Below are positions 8,715-17,590 of a stretch of 64,000 nucleotides of DNA, one piece after another. This stretch comes from Muribaculaceae bacterium. Its GTDB lineage: Bacteria; Bacteroidota; Bacteroidia; Bacteroidales; Muribaculaceae. Position numbers and translations under genes: made by a program. The notes below the pieces were generated by a model. That model made no database searches, was not told the DNA's origin, and saw only the letters and a program-made list of their open reading frames with translations. The DNA lies in contig JAFRRT010000002.1 of NCBI GenBank assembly GCA_017427945.1, positions 1 to 64,000 of the forward strand. The letters are read 5' to 3'. How positions within the stretch are numbered: the stretch's first letter is position 1; every line of letters begins with the position of its first letter.

Positions 8715-9578
8715 ATGAGAAAATATATCATCTTCAGCCTTTTGCTCGCCATGATCCTGGCGCCCGCCAACATGGATGCACGCAAGAAAAAGGACAAGAA
8801 AACCGACAAACGAGGCGTTGACGTGGAAAATGTCGTCGCCAACGTAGAGCAACCTATGCATGAGGTTGCCGTCACCGATGCAGCCCACCAACTTTACGGC
8901 GAGTGGGACATCGTAATGCTGCGCAACAACAAGAAAGTGTACACCCTGGAGCGCGCCTACCTGTATCTTGACTTTGCCGGTGGCAACAAAGTTTATGGTA
9001 ATAATGGATGCAATACCGTTAACGGCACTTTTCAGTTGAGTGGAAACAACCTGAAATTTAACGATTTCATCACCACGTCGGAATCATGCCACAACGTCAC
9101 CAACGAAAAGACCATCATGCACGCGCTTGCCGATGTGCGTCGCTATACCTTGCAGGCACAATATAATGCCCAGTACCTGAACCTGATGAACAACAAGGGT
9201 AATGTGGTGCTGGTGCTCAAGCGTCACAACCTTGACATGATGAACGGCCCATGGTTGGTCAAGGAGATTAACAGCGAGAATGTATCGGATCTTAACATGC
9301 GCGTTGTCATCGATGCCGTGATGAAGACCATTCACGGTGACACAGGCTGCAACATCATCAACGGCATCATCACGCTTGATCCCACCAAGGACATGGCCAT
9401 CCAATTTGAGGACCTGTGTTCCAACGAGCACGACTGCGAGGAGATTGCCGGAGAGACGGCATTGTTGCTGGCTCTCGAGAGCACAGAATCCTGCAAACGC
9501 ATCAACCAGAACGAGATGGCACTGCTCGACAACAAGGGCAATATCGTCATCGTGTTGCAACGCATCACCCTCCGTTAA
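8715..9578 (+). CDS. Secreted protein with two META/HslJ domains
   Basis: The 287-residue product starts at MRKYIIFSLLLAMILAPANM, a clear signal peptide. An upstream in-frame Met at 8628 would prepend 29 residues that spoil it. After a lysine-rich linker, two META (HslJ-like) domains follow. The first has the signature GNNGCNTVNG near residue 100 and the second GDTGCNIING near residue 215. META domains occur in heat-inducible envelope lipoproteins; the exact role is unknown. No lipobox is evident, so the protein is probably periplasmic. The convergent terminator at 9598-9627 closes it. Confidence 0.82.
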   Translation: MRKYIIFSLLLAMILAPANMDARKKKDKKTDKRGVDVENVVANVEQPMHEVAVTDAAHQLYGEWDIVMLRNNKKVYTLERAYLYLDFAGGNKVYGNNGCNTVNGTFQLSGNNLKFNDFITTSESCHNVTNEKTIMHALADVRRYTLQAQYNAQYLNLMNNKGNVVLVLKRHNLDMMNGPWLVKEINSENVSDLNMRVVIDAVMKTIHGDTGCNIINGIITLDPTKDMAIQFEDLCSNEHDCEEIAGETALLLALESTESCKRINQNEMALLDNKGNIVIVLQRITLR

Positions 9579-9597
9579 CCAGCAACAACTAAAATAG

Positions 9598-9627
9598 AAA
9601 AGCGCGCCCACAGCAGGACGCGCTTTT
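9598..9627. terminator. Bidirectional terminator hairpin
   Basis: A perfect 9-bp stem AAAAGCGCG/CGCGCTTTT (9598-9606 with 9619-9627) lies between the convergent META gene and the secreted-protein gene. Confidence 0.85.
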
Positions 9628-9649
9628 GTTATACTGCAGTGAGTATTTA

Positions 9650-11620
9650 TCACTTCACAACACGCTTGACAGCGGTGGTGCTGCCGTTACCATAAGTCGT
9701 GACGATGATATTCAAACCGTCAAGAGGCTCCGAGCTTTCTATGCCCGACGGACTGATATACCGCACGTCAACGGGCTGTTTGCTGCCAATCATTTCATCT
9801 ACCGAGCCCGTGGCGACCACCTTGAGGGGATAGATCAAATAGTTCTTGAAATAGTCCTCATCGGTGGCGGCAATGCGTCTCATTCTTGATACCGGGTCAT
9901 AGGTCCATTCCTCAACAAGTTTGAAGATGGAGAGGATGCTATACCAACATCCATCGGACATTTGAGCCTCAAGACCGGGTACATAATCAAAGCAGAGTTT
10001 GACAACAACCGAATCATTCTCGCTGCACAAGCAAGGCACACCATCCACAACATGGAAATAGCCGTCGGCACGTCCCAACTCGTTGCCACGCGCTCCCAGA
10101 TAGTCCTTACTCAAGTCATAATCAAAGACCGTGAGTGTGGGGAAGTCAGCCGATTCAAGCGGGGCCGGTGCACACGTCAGGACAAAGCGGGGATTGGTCG
10201 TTTGGTCAACAAGGGTTCCCTTGACTGTGCCAGGTGCAATCACATTAAGCGACTCCACAGTGTTGAACAGTTCTTCGTCTCCCGAGCAATCAAGTGCAAT
10301 CCAGTCGGGATACCAAGGCATCCACTCGGCATATCCCCACTCGGCATAGGTATCATAATAAATCTCTTCTACATTGTCGGTCACATAAACCAGCATACCA
10401 TCATCGGCCTTGCTGGCAGCTGCGACATACAACGTGTCGTTGAGCTTGTATTGAGCACCGTTCTCGCCCTCATAGAGCACTTTCCACAGGCGGGTGCCAG
10501 GGTCTTCGGTTATGTTGATAGGATACAATTCCATAATGCCGTTGTAAATGGTCATCATACCTTCGATGCTATAAAGTTCGCTGGGATCCACATGAGAGTA
10601 ATTGAGACCAAACTTGTTGAATCCCGTCAATGTTGCCTCGTAGGTCTGGCCTTCTTCATCAGTCTCATTGCAGGAAATGGTAAAAGTACCGTTATTGTGC
10701 TCGCGGCTCAAGTGGACGCCATCAAACGAGACCTTGTAATTCATCCAGCCCTCCTCGGGGTCAGCAACATAGGATAGGTATCCCGTGCAATCGAATGCAG
10801 AATAATAGTACTCGTCAAGGATGTTGATAGCATTGACAAAGTGGGCAGGTTCACCAATCTCAAGCAACCCTTTATAAGTCGTTTTTACGCCCGTCCAACC
10901 AGCAGGAATGACGGCGCCCAGCGGGTATTCCTTACCCGTGTCACCATAGATAAGACCGGCATAGGCCTCGCCTTCTTCATCGAGCTGCATCACATACAGG
11001 AATTCGTTCCACTGATAGTTGACATAAACATCGCTGGTAAACTGGAATGCAGTACCATCCTCCAGAGATGCCAGATGGCTGAGCGAGTCAAGCTTAGTGA
11101 TGTTGGGGTCGATGGGGTCCTCGGGGTCGGGATCGACAGGACCATCGCCGCTGGTGGTGACCACGATGCTGGCGACTTGGGCATTTTTGGTGCCCACATG
11201 GGTAAACGACACCGACGACTCGCTGCCGGTCCATGTGCCCACGCCACCAGTAACGGTATAGTCACCCACGTTAGCCAATAAGTCAAAGTTCGTCGTGTTG
11301 GCAGCATTGATGGTAATACCGGTAATGGAACCCTCGGCTACCGACAAAGAAATGGAACCATCGACATAGATACGCAGACTAAAGTTGCCCTGAGAGTTCC
11401 AGATGCGTGTCTCGGTAGCGCCATCGGTGGCCGACAGCGTTACGCCGTTAACAGTTTTGGGACCGGCTTGAACAAGGTTGGTTCCAGAGCCTGGCTCAGG
11501 TACAGCAAAGCCCATAGCAGTAATGCCATCGGCGGTCGAGAAGTCAAGAGTGACTACCTCGGCCTGTAATACACAAAAGGCCCATAAGGCCATCAAAAAG
11601 AGTGAGTAAAAACGTTTCAT
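9650..11620 (-). CDS. Secreted multi-domain protein with OB-fold-like module and conserved C-terminal tail
   Basis: The 656-residue product has a signal peptide (MKRFYSLFLMALWAFCVLQA). Residues about 25-165 look like a beta-sandwich (repeated short strands ending in SIVVTTSGDGP). A proline/aspartate-rich hinge follows (PVDPDPEDPIDP). Residues about 180-275 resemble an OB-fold-like module (FLYVMQ, AGLIYGD, GWTGVKTTYKG), which recurs in the protein at 24348. The tail (YISPSGIESSEPLDGLNIIV...VKRVVK) matches that of the LRR protein and may be a secretion or anchoring signal. No catalytic motif was recognised, and the function is unknown. Confidence 0.82.
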   Translation of the reverse strand: MKRFYSLFLMALWAFCVLQAEVVTLDFSTADGITAMGFAVPEPGSGTNLVQAGPKTVNGVTLSATDGATETRIWNSQGNFSLRIYVDGSISLSVAEGSITGITINAANTTNFDLLANVGDYTVTGGVGTWTGSESSVSFTHVGTKNAQVASIVVTTSGDGPVDPDPEDPIDPNITKLDSLSHLASLEDGTAFQFTSDVYVNYQWNEFLYVMQLDEEGEAYAGLIYGDTGKEYPLGAVIPAGWTGVKTTYKGLLEIGEPAHFVNAINILDEYYYSAFDCTGYLSYVADPEEGWMNYKVSFDGVHLSREHNNGTFTISCNETDEEGQTYEATLTGFNKFGLNYSHVDPSELYSIEGMMTIYNGIMELYPINITEDPGTRLWKVLYEGENGAQYKLNDTLYVAAASKADDGMLVYVTDNVEEIYYDTYAEWGYAEWMPWYPDWIALDCSGDEELFNTVESLNVIAPGTVKGTLVDQTTNPRFVLTCAPAPLESADFPTLTVFDYDLSKDYLGARGNELGRADGYFHVVDGVPCLCSENDSVVVKLCFDYVPGLEAQMSDGCWYSILSIFKLVEEWTYDPVSRMRRIAATDEDYFKNYLIYPLKVVATGSVDEMIGSKQPVDVRYISPSGIESSEPLDGLNIIVTTYGNGSTTAVKRVVK

Positions 11621-11645
11621 CGCACATTAATATGTTTTTCTGGTA

Positions 11646-11678
11646 CAAAATTACTGCCAATAACTGTAATAAATACAA
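11646..11678 (-). promoter_or_regulatory. Promoter candidate for the secreted protein at 9650-11620
   Basis: The minus-strand -7 TAATTTTG (plus CAAAATTA 11646-11653) lies with a possible -33 TTG (plus CAA 11676-11678) 22 bases away. The leader would be about 20 bases. Confidence 0.5.
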
Positions 11679-11681
11679 CAA

Positions 11682-11722
11682 TGGCCCGAAAAAAGTTTTT
11701 AACAACCACTTTTACCGGGCCA
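11682..11722 (-). terminator. Terminator-like hairpin after the DUF4153 gene
   Basis: The inverted repeat TGGCCCG/CGGGCCA (11682-11688 with 11716-11722) has a long A/T-rich loop and outer ACAA/TTGT pairing. It lies just past the stop at 11746. Confidence 0.5.
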
Positions 11723-11745
11723 CTGCCGTTGTCGGTTAGAATTTG

Positions 11746-13449
11746 CTATTTTGTGAGGAGCAGTCCATCAATATTTAAATACCATTTCCCTTCATGATAG
11801 TTTAATGAGTAACCATTCACTACCAGCATGGCATCATCATTAGTGAGGACATAGGGTGCGGGCTTTTCTTTTTCCCATTTCTCGCTATCAAGAGCAATCA
11901 AATCCTTCTTGTTGACCTCAAAGGACTGAGTTGTTCCGCTTTCAAATTCCAAATCTATTATTGCCTTGTCATTGTTAAAAGTAATATCCGAGAATTCTCG
12001 ACCTTGAAGCAATTCCAAATGACGGAAACCGTCGGGTATATCCATCTTTTGAGATAATTCCCAATTGGAATAATTGTCATAATGGACATTGGCATTGTTG
12101 TTATGCACATGAGAGACCTTTCCGATGACTGCATCTTTGGCAATCAAGTCTGTTATATCATCAAAACGGTAAAAGTCTTGAATATAGTCCAATTTCCCGT
12201 CGATGGCAGCTGCAGTCTTACTATCTACCGACTGGAGCCACTTCTCATATTGGTCACCAGAGATGGGAAATTGCGTCAAGCCAGCATCAGTGAAAGCCTT
12301 ACGTGCCTCGCCTTTCAAGTGGTTGAGCGTAACGTTGGGGATGCTTTGTGGTCCCACCGAGATGAGGAAAAGGATGAGTGCAAACGAGGCGGGAATGAGC
12401 CAGATGCGCTTGTTGCGGGTAAAAATCAGCCACAGGCACACTCCATAACACCACAGGTTGAACACCAGCAGGTAGAGTCGGCTCACCGTGATGCCGTAGT
12501 CGCTCAAGCGACGGCCGATAGCTACTGTCATCAGTGCAAGCAATGGCAACATCACTACAGGCAGCCAGCGCGTAACGGCTTTGAACAGTTTGTTGCCTTC
12601 GAGGTGCTGGATAGGATATGTGATATAGATGAGGAGCACCATCAGCACCATGCTTCCACTTACAAGATAGCTCACACCGCCCACAGGCAATGACCATTGC
12701 ATCAGAATCTTGATGGCATAGGCATAGAGCGTAATCATATACAATCCCAGCAGCGGAAGGAAGAGATACTGCAAAACGCCTTTAGAGAATCGCGAGAATT
12801 CGGGCACATCGGCAAGATACTTGTTTTCGTCCTTTGGGATGAGTATCATGAATAATGAGGGTGCCAGCAGCACCATGCACACTGTCCAGATATCCATACA
12901 TATTTCATTGTAGTTGACCTGTATGCCAAAGAGCATTCGCAAAGACTCGAGCAACAACATCAACCCAAAAGTCAAGACACCGCCGATAGCAGCCGAGAGA
13001 GCAAGTGATGCAAGGGTACGGATAGAGAAATTCCAGAAGGGCATTTCCAGGTTCCTGCGATAGAAACAAAGGAGAAATATGGCAAATCCGAAGGATGCCA
13101 CTGTGGCGCTCACGGCAATCATTTGGGGAATGGAGAAACGATCGAACTGAGCCAAATAGGCCGACACGCCGAACCATGCGGCATGCAGTACAACCTGCGT
13201 GAGCACTGCCGCAATTCTGCTCTTGAAATCTTCGGTCAACAACGAGAGGGCCACGGCAAGCAAAGCACCAGTTGCGGGGTAGAAGATGAGGAAAAACTCC
13301 AACTTGGCACCCGTGCGCCCACCGTGATTGTGGTAGATGAGGAAACACGTCAGGAAGATAACGAGCAGCATCGCCAGCGGGAAACGCTTGAACGACTGGC
13401 CAAAGCGGTCAATTACCGCACTTAAAGATACTTTCTTGAGAATGCTCAT
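11746..13449 (-). CDS. DUF4153 family integral membrane protein
   Basis: The product is about 567 residues starting at MSILKKVSLSAVIDRFGQSF, chosen because the family begins like this; an upstream Met at 13524 adds 25 unlikely residues. Around a dozen hydrophobic segments occupy residues 20-400 (for example LAMLLVIFLTCFLIYH, GLMLLLESLRMLFGIQ). A soluble C-terminal region of about 170 residues follows (WLQSVDSKTAAAI to the end), probably extracytoplasmic. This matches DUF4153 membrane proteins of Bacteroidota, whose function is unknown. It is divergent from the RNase P RNA gene. Confidence 0.8.
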   Translation of the reverse strand: MSILKKVSLSAVIDRFGQSFKRFPLAMLLVIFLTCFLIYHNHGGRTGAKLEFFLIFYPATGALLAVALSLLTEDFKSRIAAVLTQVVLHAAWFGVSAYLAQFDRFSIPQMIAVSATVASFGFAIFLLCFYRRNLEMPFWNFSIRTLASLALSAAIGGVLTFGLMLLLESLRMLFGIQVNYNEICMDIWTVCMVLLAPSLFMILIPKDENKYLADVPEFSRFSKGVLQYLFLPLLGLYMITLYAYAIKILMQWSLPVGGVSYLVSGSMVLMVLLIYITYPIQHLEGNKLFKAVTRWLPVVMLPLLALMTVAIGRRLSDYGITVSRLYLLVFNLWCYGVCLWLIFTRNKRIWLIPASFALILFLISVGPQSIPNVTLNHLKGEARKAFTDAGLTQFPISGDQYEKWLQSVDSKTAAAIDGKLDYIQDFYRFDDITDLIAKDAVIGKVSHVHNNNANVHYDNYSNWELSQKMDIPDGFRHLELLQGREFSDITFNNDKAIIDLEFESGTTQSFEVNKKDLIALDSEKWEKEKPAPYVLTNDDAMLVVNGYSLNYHEGKWYLNIDGLLLTK

Positions 13450-13535
13450 AGTATTATTGTCGAATGGTATATGATTTAAACGGATGAAGTCATGCGTAAT
13501 TGCTGTTAAAACGGTTAAAAACATTTAAATAATAA

Positions 13536-13567
13536 TTTGCACACAATGGGATTTCGTAGTAATTTTG
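13536..13567 (+). promoter_or_regulatory. Promoter of rnpB
   Basis: The -33 TTTG (13536-13539), a 20-base spacer and -7 TAATTTTG (13560-13567) form a canonical element. The implied start near 13575 coincides with the 5' end of the RNase P RNA. Confidence 0.8.
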
Positions 13568-13577
13568 TGACCGCTAA

Positions 13578-13951
13578 AAGCAGTATGGCGGCTTGTCGCT
13601 CGTTAACTCATGGTTGCGAGAGGAAAGTCCGGGCAACACAGAGCATCACATTTCTTAACGGGAAGCTATGGGAGACCGTAGGGTTAAGGTGACAGAGAAT
13701 AACCGCCGCAACCTCACGCGTGGGGAGTGCGGTAAGGGTGAAAAGGCGGGGTAAGAGCCCACCGGGCGCTGTGGTGACACAGCGTGCCGCACCACCTGTG
13801 AGTTGCAAGTTCATGTATACCGGCATCTAAGGGCTGCTCGTCCATTGCCGGGGGGTAGAACGCTATATCGGCGCAGCAATGCGTCGGACAGATAAATGAC
13901 AAGCACCTGCCTTAACGGTAGGCACATAACCCGGCTTATAGCCATACTGTC
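13578..13951 (+). ncRNA. rnpB: RNase P RNA (class A)
   Basis: This is the catalytic RNA of RNase P, which matures tRNA 5' ends. The conserved 5' core GAGGAAAGTCCGGGC is at 13619-13633, the P10/P11 region has ACAGAGAATAACCGCC, and GGTAAGGGTGAAAAGG is in the middle. The 3' end carries the universal CATAACCCGGCTTATA. The terminal P1 helix is visible as CAGTATGGC (13581-13589) pairing with GCCATACTG (13941-13949). A T-rich tract follows directly. The length of about 370 nt is typical. The ends are placed by P1 and are accurate to a few bases. Confidence 0.95.
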
Positions 13952-13984
13952 TTTTTTCTTGTCATACATTAAAAATCGATTTTT

Positions 13985-15313
13985 ATGGCACGAAAAGAAG
14001 AATTAGCGCGCCAGTGGGAGCGCACCATAGACTACCTTTTTAACCAGCGTCCGGCATTTGAACGAGATGGAGCATCGGGGTATAAACCCGGTCTGGGCAC
14101 TGCTATTGCGCTGGATAAACTCTACAATGAGCCTCACCGTAATTACCGTATCATACACATCGCCGGCACCAACGGCAAGGGCTCTACTGCCCATATGCTG
14201 GCATCCTGCCTGCAACAGTGCGGTTACCGCGTGGGATTGTTCACTTCGCCCCATCTGATTGACTTTAGGGAACGCATCCGCGTGAACGGCAAGCAAATCA
14301 GCCGCAGCTTTGTGATGCGCTGGGTGGCCGACTTCCACAAGAGGAATAAAAGCGGCTTGAACCCATCCTTTTTTGAGTTGACCTCGGCCATGGCATTTGA
14401 CTATTTCGCCCAGCGCAACGTCAATGTCGCCGTCATTGAGACCGGACTGGGCGGCAGGCTCGACAGCACCAACATTGTAACCCCCGAGATATCGATTATC
14501 ACCAATGTGGGCTTGGACCATCAGCAGTTTCTCGGCAACACCATTGAAGAGATCGCCCTTGAAAAAGCGGGCATCATCAAGCATGGGCAACCCGTAATTG
14601 TGGGACATGCCGATGAACCCGTGAGAAGTGTGCTGGAAAAAGAAGCTAAGCGCTTGTATGCCGAAATCAAGTTCGCTCAGGACAAGCCCGAAGTAACCGG
14701 CGCTACACATGTTGACGGAATGCTGCGCCTTACTACAAACAATTACGGTGATATCGACTGCCAACTTACAGGCGATTACCAGCGTGAGAATGTGAATACC
14801 GTCCTAACGGCACTCAGCCTTCTCAAACGGTTGAAATACCGCATCCAGCTTGATGCCGTCCACAAGGGCTTTGCCCATGTCATCGACAACACCGGTCTCA
14901 TGGGCCGTTGGATGAAGGTCGGTGAAAAGCCCCTTACCATTTGCGACTCGGCCCATAACCCACCTGCATTTGAGCAAGCAATGAAACAATTGAAAAACGG
15001 AGGTTATGACGACCTGCACATCGTACTGGGATTTATGGCCGACAAGGATGTGGAAACTATGCTCAAGATGCTCCCGACTAAGGCGAAGTACTATTTCACT
15101 CAAGCCCAGTCAAAACGTTCCATGTCTGCCAAGACGCTAGCAAGCCATGCCAAAAAGGCAGGTCATGAGGGCAACACTTATAACGATGTTGCCACCGCCC
15201 TTGCCGCAGCCAGGAAAAACGCTAATGAAAACGGTTTGGTGTACATCGGCGGTAGCATGTATGTGATTGGCGAACTGTTAAAGCACATCGGCTACAACGA
15301 CAATCTAGGTTAA
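13985..15313 (+). CDS. folC: Bifunctional folylpolyglutamate / dihydrofolate synthase
   Basis: The enzyme adds glutamate to dihydropteroate and to reduced folates, using ATP. The 442-residue length is normal. The N-terminal ATPase domain has the P-loop GTNGKGSTAHML (about residues 60-71), the substrate-loop region ETGLGGRLDSTN and the signature NVGLDHQQFLG. The C-terminal ligase domain includes CDSAHNPPAFEQAM. It follows rnpB directly and ends at a hairpin (15341-15375). Another folate gene, folP, is at 21239. Confidence 0.93.
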   Translation: MARKEELARQWERTIDYLFNQRPAFERDGASGYKPGLGTAIALDKLYNEPHRNYRIIHIAGTNGKGSTAHMLASCLQQCGYRVGLFTSPHLIDFRERIRVNGKQISRSFVMRWVADFHKRNKSGLNPSFFELTSAMAFDYFAQRNVNVAVIETGLGGRLDSTNIVTPEISIITNVGLDHQQFLGNTIEEIALEKAGIIKHGQPVIVGHADEPVRSVLEKEAKRLYAEIKFAQDKPEVTGATHVDGMLRLTTNNYGDIDCQLTGDYQRENVNTVLTALSLLKRLKYRIQLDAVHKGFAHVIDNTGLMGRWMKVGEKPLTICDSAHNPPAFEQAMKQLKNGGYDDLHIVLGFMADKDVETMLKMLPTKAKYYFTQAQSKRSMSAKTLASHAKKAGHEGNTYNDVATALAAARKNANENGLVYIGGSMYVIGELLKHIGYNDNLG

Positions 15314-15340
15314 TAGAGAATCCCATTGCAGCGAATACCG

Positions 15341-15375
15341 GCGCACTCCCCCACACCAGCCTGCGGGGAGCGCGC
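15341..15375 (+). terminator. Terminator hairpin after folC
   Basis: GCGCACTCCCC (15341-15351) pairs with GGGGAGCGCGC (15365-15375) with a single mismatch and a 13-base loop. A short T-run (TTTT, 15380-15383) follows. Confidence 0.7.
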
Positions 15376-15494
15376 TGCCTTTTGTAAACACGATACAACG
15401 GCAATTCAAAGTGCAATTATTTGTTATATCAAGGTTGTGCAATGTAAAACTAATTAAAAAGAAGCGGTTTGGCTATTAATTTATTTTAAAATAC

Positions 15495-15550
15495 TTGGCA
15501 CAACTATTGTCAGTGTCGATTTTAGTTGTACTTTTGGCACAGTATTTGAA
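15495..15550 (+). promoter_or_regulatory. Tandem sigma-54-like elements and housekeeping promoter upstream of htrA
   Basis: Two TTGGCAC blocks occur, at 15495 and 15534. Each is followed at the RpoN spacing by TTG (TTGGCACAACTATTGTC at 15495-15511; TTGGCACAGTATTTGAA at 15534-15550), but the invariant -12 C is replaced by T or A. A housekeeping -7 TACTTTTG (15529-15536) overlaps the second block, with -33 ATTG at 15506-15509 and a 19-base spacer. The housekeeping promoter is better supported than the sigma-54 reading. Confidence 0.55.
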
Positions 15551-15610
15551 AAGTTAATTTTAACAGTTTGAAATTTTAAAATCAACAATAATTTAACATA
15601 CAAGAGACAC

Positions 15611-17149
15611 ATGAAAAGAAATTTGAAATTAGTAGCCATGCTTATTGCTGCCTCGATTTTGGGATCGGCCGCAACCATGATGGCAACAAGTGCGTTGCAA
15701 AAGAAAGGTGTCATTACCGACACATACGTATTGAATAAGGAGAGCCAGCCCGTGAGCAACGACGGCTTTGTAAAAACCTCGGTTCGTACTGTAGATATGA
15801 GCCGCGACTTCACCGATGTTGCCGAGAGCACTATTAATACTGTGGTCAGCATCAAGAGCTATGCTACACCGCAGCAGAGCATGTACGGGGGCGACTTCTT
15901 TGACCCGTTCGAGTTCTTCTTTGGCCCGGGCTATGGTCAGGGACAGCGTCAACGCCAACAGCAGCAGCCCAAGAAAAGTGAACCCCAGCCCCGCGGCATG
16001 GGCTCGGGCGTGATTATCAGCCCTGACGGCTATATCGTTACCAACAACCACGTCATCGACGGCGCCGAGAAACTTGAGGTGACCCTCAACGACAACCGCA
16101 CATTTAACGCTACCGTGGTAGGCACCGACGAGAAGACCGACATCGCCTTGATCAAAATCAATGCCAAAGACCTGCATGCCATTACCTTCGGCAACAGCGA
16201 TGCCGTCAAGGTTGGTCAGTGGTGTGTTGCCGTGGGTAACCCCTTTGGCTTCAACTCCACCGTCACCGCCGGTATCATCAGTGCCAAGGCGCGCGGCATG
16301 AACACCAACGACAACGGAGGCATCAAGGCGTTCATCCAGCATGACGCTGCCGTTAACCCCGGCAACTCAGGAGGCGCACTGGTCAACACCGCAGGTGAGC
16401 TCATCGGTATCAACACAATGATTTATTCCCAGACAGGTAACTACAGCGGCTGCTCGTTTGCTGTTCCCAGTAACACCGTCAAGAAGGTTATCACCGATAT
16501 CAAGCAGTATGGTACCGTTCAGCGCGCCGTGCTCGGCATCCAGTACAGCGAGCTGACTGCCGAGAAAGCCAAGGAAGAAAATATTACAGCCACGAATGAA
16601 GGTCTGTATGTCGCCAAGGTCACCGACCGTGGCGCTGCCAAGGAGGCCGGCATCCAGGAAGGCGACGTCATCGTTAAACTTAATGGTGCACGTGTAAAAG
16701 ACAGCGGTGAAATGCAAGAAGAAATGAACAAGCTGCGCCCTGGCGACAAAGCCGAGATTGAGTACTATCGCGACAACAAGCTCAAACGCACCACTGTCAC
16801 CTTCAAGAACGACCAAGGCAATACCAAGATGACCAAGCAGAGCGATGTTATGTCGCTGGGATGCGCGTTCACCGAGCTGAGCAAGGATGAAAAGGAAGAC
16901 CTTGCCATCAGCAAAGGTCTGAAAGTGGTCGGCGTCAAGGCGGGTAAATTCAAGAACGCAGGCATCCGTGACGGATTCATCATCACCGATATCAATAATA
17001 TTCCTGTGGATTCGCGTGACGATGTGGAAAGCATCTATAACCAAATCATGCGCAGCAGTGACAGCGACAAGGTGATGTTTATCACTGGCTTCTACCCCAC
17101 CGGCAAGAAGGTTTACTATGCTGTTGACCTGAGCGACGACGAGGACTGA
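15611..17149 (+). CDS. htrA: Do-family periplasmic serine protease / chaperone (HtrA/DegQ)
   Basis: This envelope quality-control protease degrades or refolds misfolded periplasmic proteins. The 512-residue product starts with a signal or anchor sequence (LVAMLIAASILGSAATMMA). The trypsin-like domain carries the triad His in TNNHVID (about residue 147), Asp in KTDIALIKI (about 178) and Ser in NPGNSGGAL (about 257). Two PDZ domains follow (about 310-400 with GLYVAKVTDRGAAKEAGIQEGD, and about 410-505). The LA loop is Q-rich (QRQRQQQQPKK). It is monocistronic, with possible stress-type promoter elements upstream and a strong terminator. Confidence 0.94.
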   Translation: MKRNLKLVAMLIAASILGSAATMMATSALQKKGVITDTYVLNKESQPVSNDGFVKTSVRTVDMSRDFTDVAESTINTVVSIKSYATPQQSMYGGDFFDPFEFFFGPGYGQGQRQRQQQQPKKSEPQPRGMGSGVIISPDGYIVTNNHVIDGAEKLEVTLNDNRTFNATVVGTDEKTDIALIKINAKDLHAITFGNSDAVKVGQWCVAVGNPFGFNSTVTAGIISAKARGMNTNDNGGIKAFIQHDAAVNPGNSGGALVNTAGELIGINTMIYSQTGNYSGCSFAVPSNTVKKVITDIKQYGTVQRAVLGIQYSELTAEKAKEENITATNEGLYVAKVTDRGAAKEAGIQEGDVIVKLNGARVKDSGEMQEEMNKLRPGDKAEIEYYRDNKLKRTTVTFKNDQGNTKMTKQSDVMSLGCAFTELSKDEKEDLAISKGLKVVGVKAGKFKNAGIRDGFIITDINNIPVDSRDDVESIYNQIMRSSDSDKVMFITGFYPTGKKVYYAVDLSDDED

Positions 17150-17177
17150 TTACAAGACTCATAAATATATCATAAAT

Positions 17178-17209
17178 TGTGGCAACGACCTGTTGGTGTC
17201 GTTGCCACA
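17178..17209. terminator. Bidirectional terminator hairpin
   Basis: A perfect 12-bp stem TGTGGCAACGAC/GTCGTTGCCACA (17178-17189 with 17198-17209) is followed by six T. It lies between the convergent htrA and the small TPR gene. Confidence 0.9.
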
Positions 17210-17240
17210 GTTTTTTCATTATCAGACAAAGGCTGAATAC

Positions 17241-17525
17241 TCAAGGATTGTAGTAATCCTTGTGATAATATGCAAGCAATTCCTGCAGATGGCGGTAGGC
17301 CTCGGCTGCTGGGCCATCAGGGTCCAAGTCCATGGATTCGAGATAACTGTTGAGCGCCATGCGCACGTCGCCGTTCTGCCGGTAAGCGTTTCCGCGCAGG
17401 TAATAGGCATTGGCCAGTGTTTCCTTGGAAACGCCGTTGCTCTCGATAATTTCGCTAGCAGCATTGAGGGCATCTTGTCCCTCGCTGCGTGAGAGCATGT
17501 CTTTGATTTCTTGTATGGTTTTCAT
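17241..17525 (-). CDS. Small TPR-repeat protein
   Basis: The 94-residue product has no signal peptide. Residues 20-90 contain two to three TPR-like helical hairpins (ALNAASEIIESNGVS, ANAYYLRGNAYRQNGDVRMA, LNSYLESMDLDPDGPAAEAY). It is probably a cytosolic interaction module; the partner is unknown. A -7 box TAATTTTG on the minus strand (plus CAAAATTA 17536-17543) lies about 11 bases before the ATG, so the transcript would have almost no leader. It is divergent from hydE. Confidence 0.8.
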   Translation of the reverse strand: MKTIQEIKDMLSRSEGQDALNAASEIIESNGVSKETLANAYYLRGNAYRQNGDVRMALNSYLESMDLDPDGPAAEAYRHLQELLAYYHKDYYNP

Positions 17526-17535
17526 AATTACGGGA

Positions 17536-17573
17536 CAAAATTACAAGTTCTTCGTGAATTATCATTACCTTTG
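17536..17573. promoter_or_regulatory. Divergent promoter pair (small TPR gene / hydE)
   Basis: The minus-strand -7 box is at 17536-17543 (TAATTTTG) and the plus-strand -7 box TACCTTTG is at 17566-17573. The -33 elements are weak for both. Confidence 0.55.
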
Positions 17574-17590
17574 CCTGAAAATATTTGCGA

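Noticed and set aside
11650-11668. Reverse-strand sigma-54 element (TTGGCAG)
   Set aside because: It lacks the C of GGCAC and the TTGC at the right spacing.
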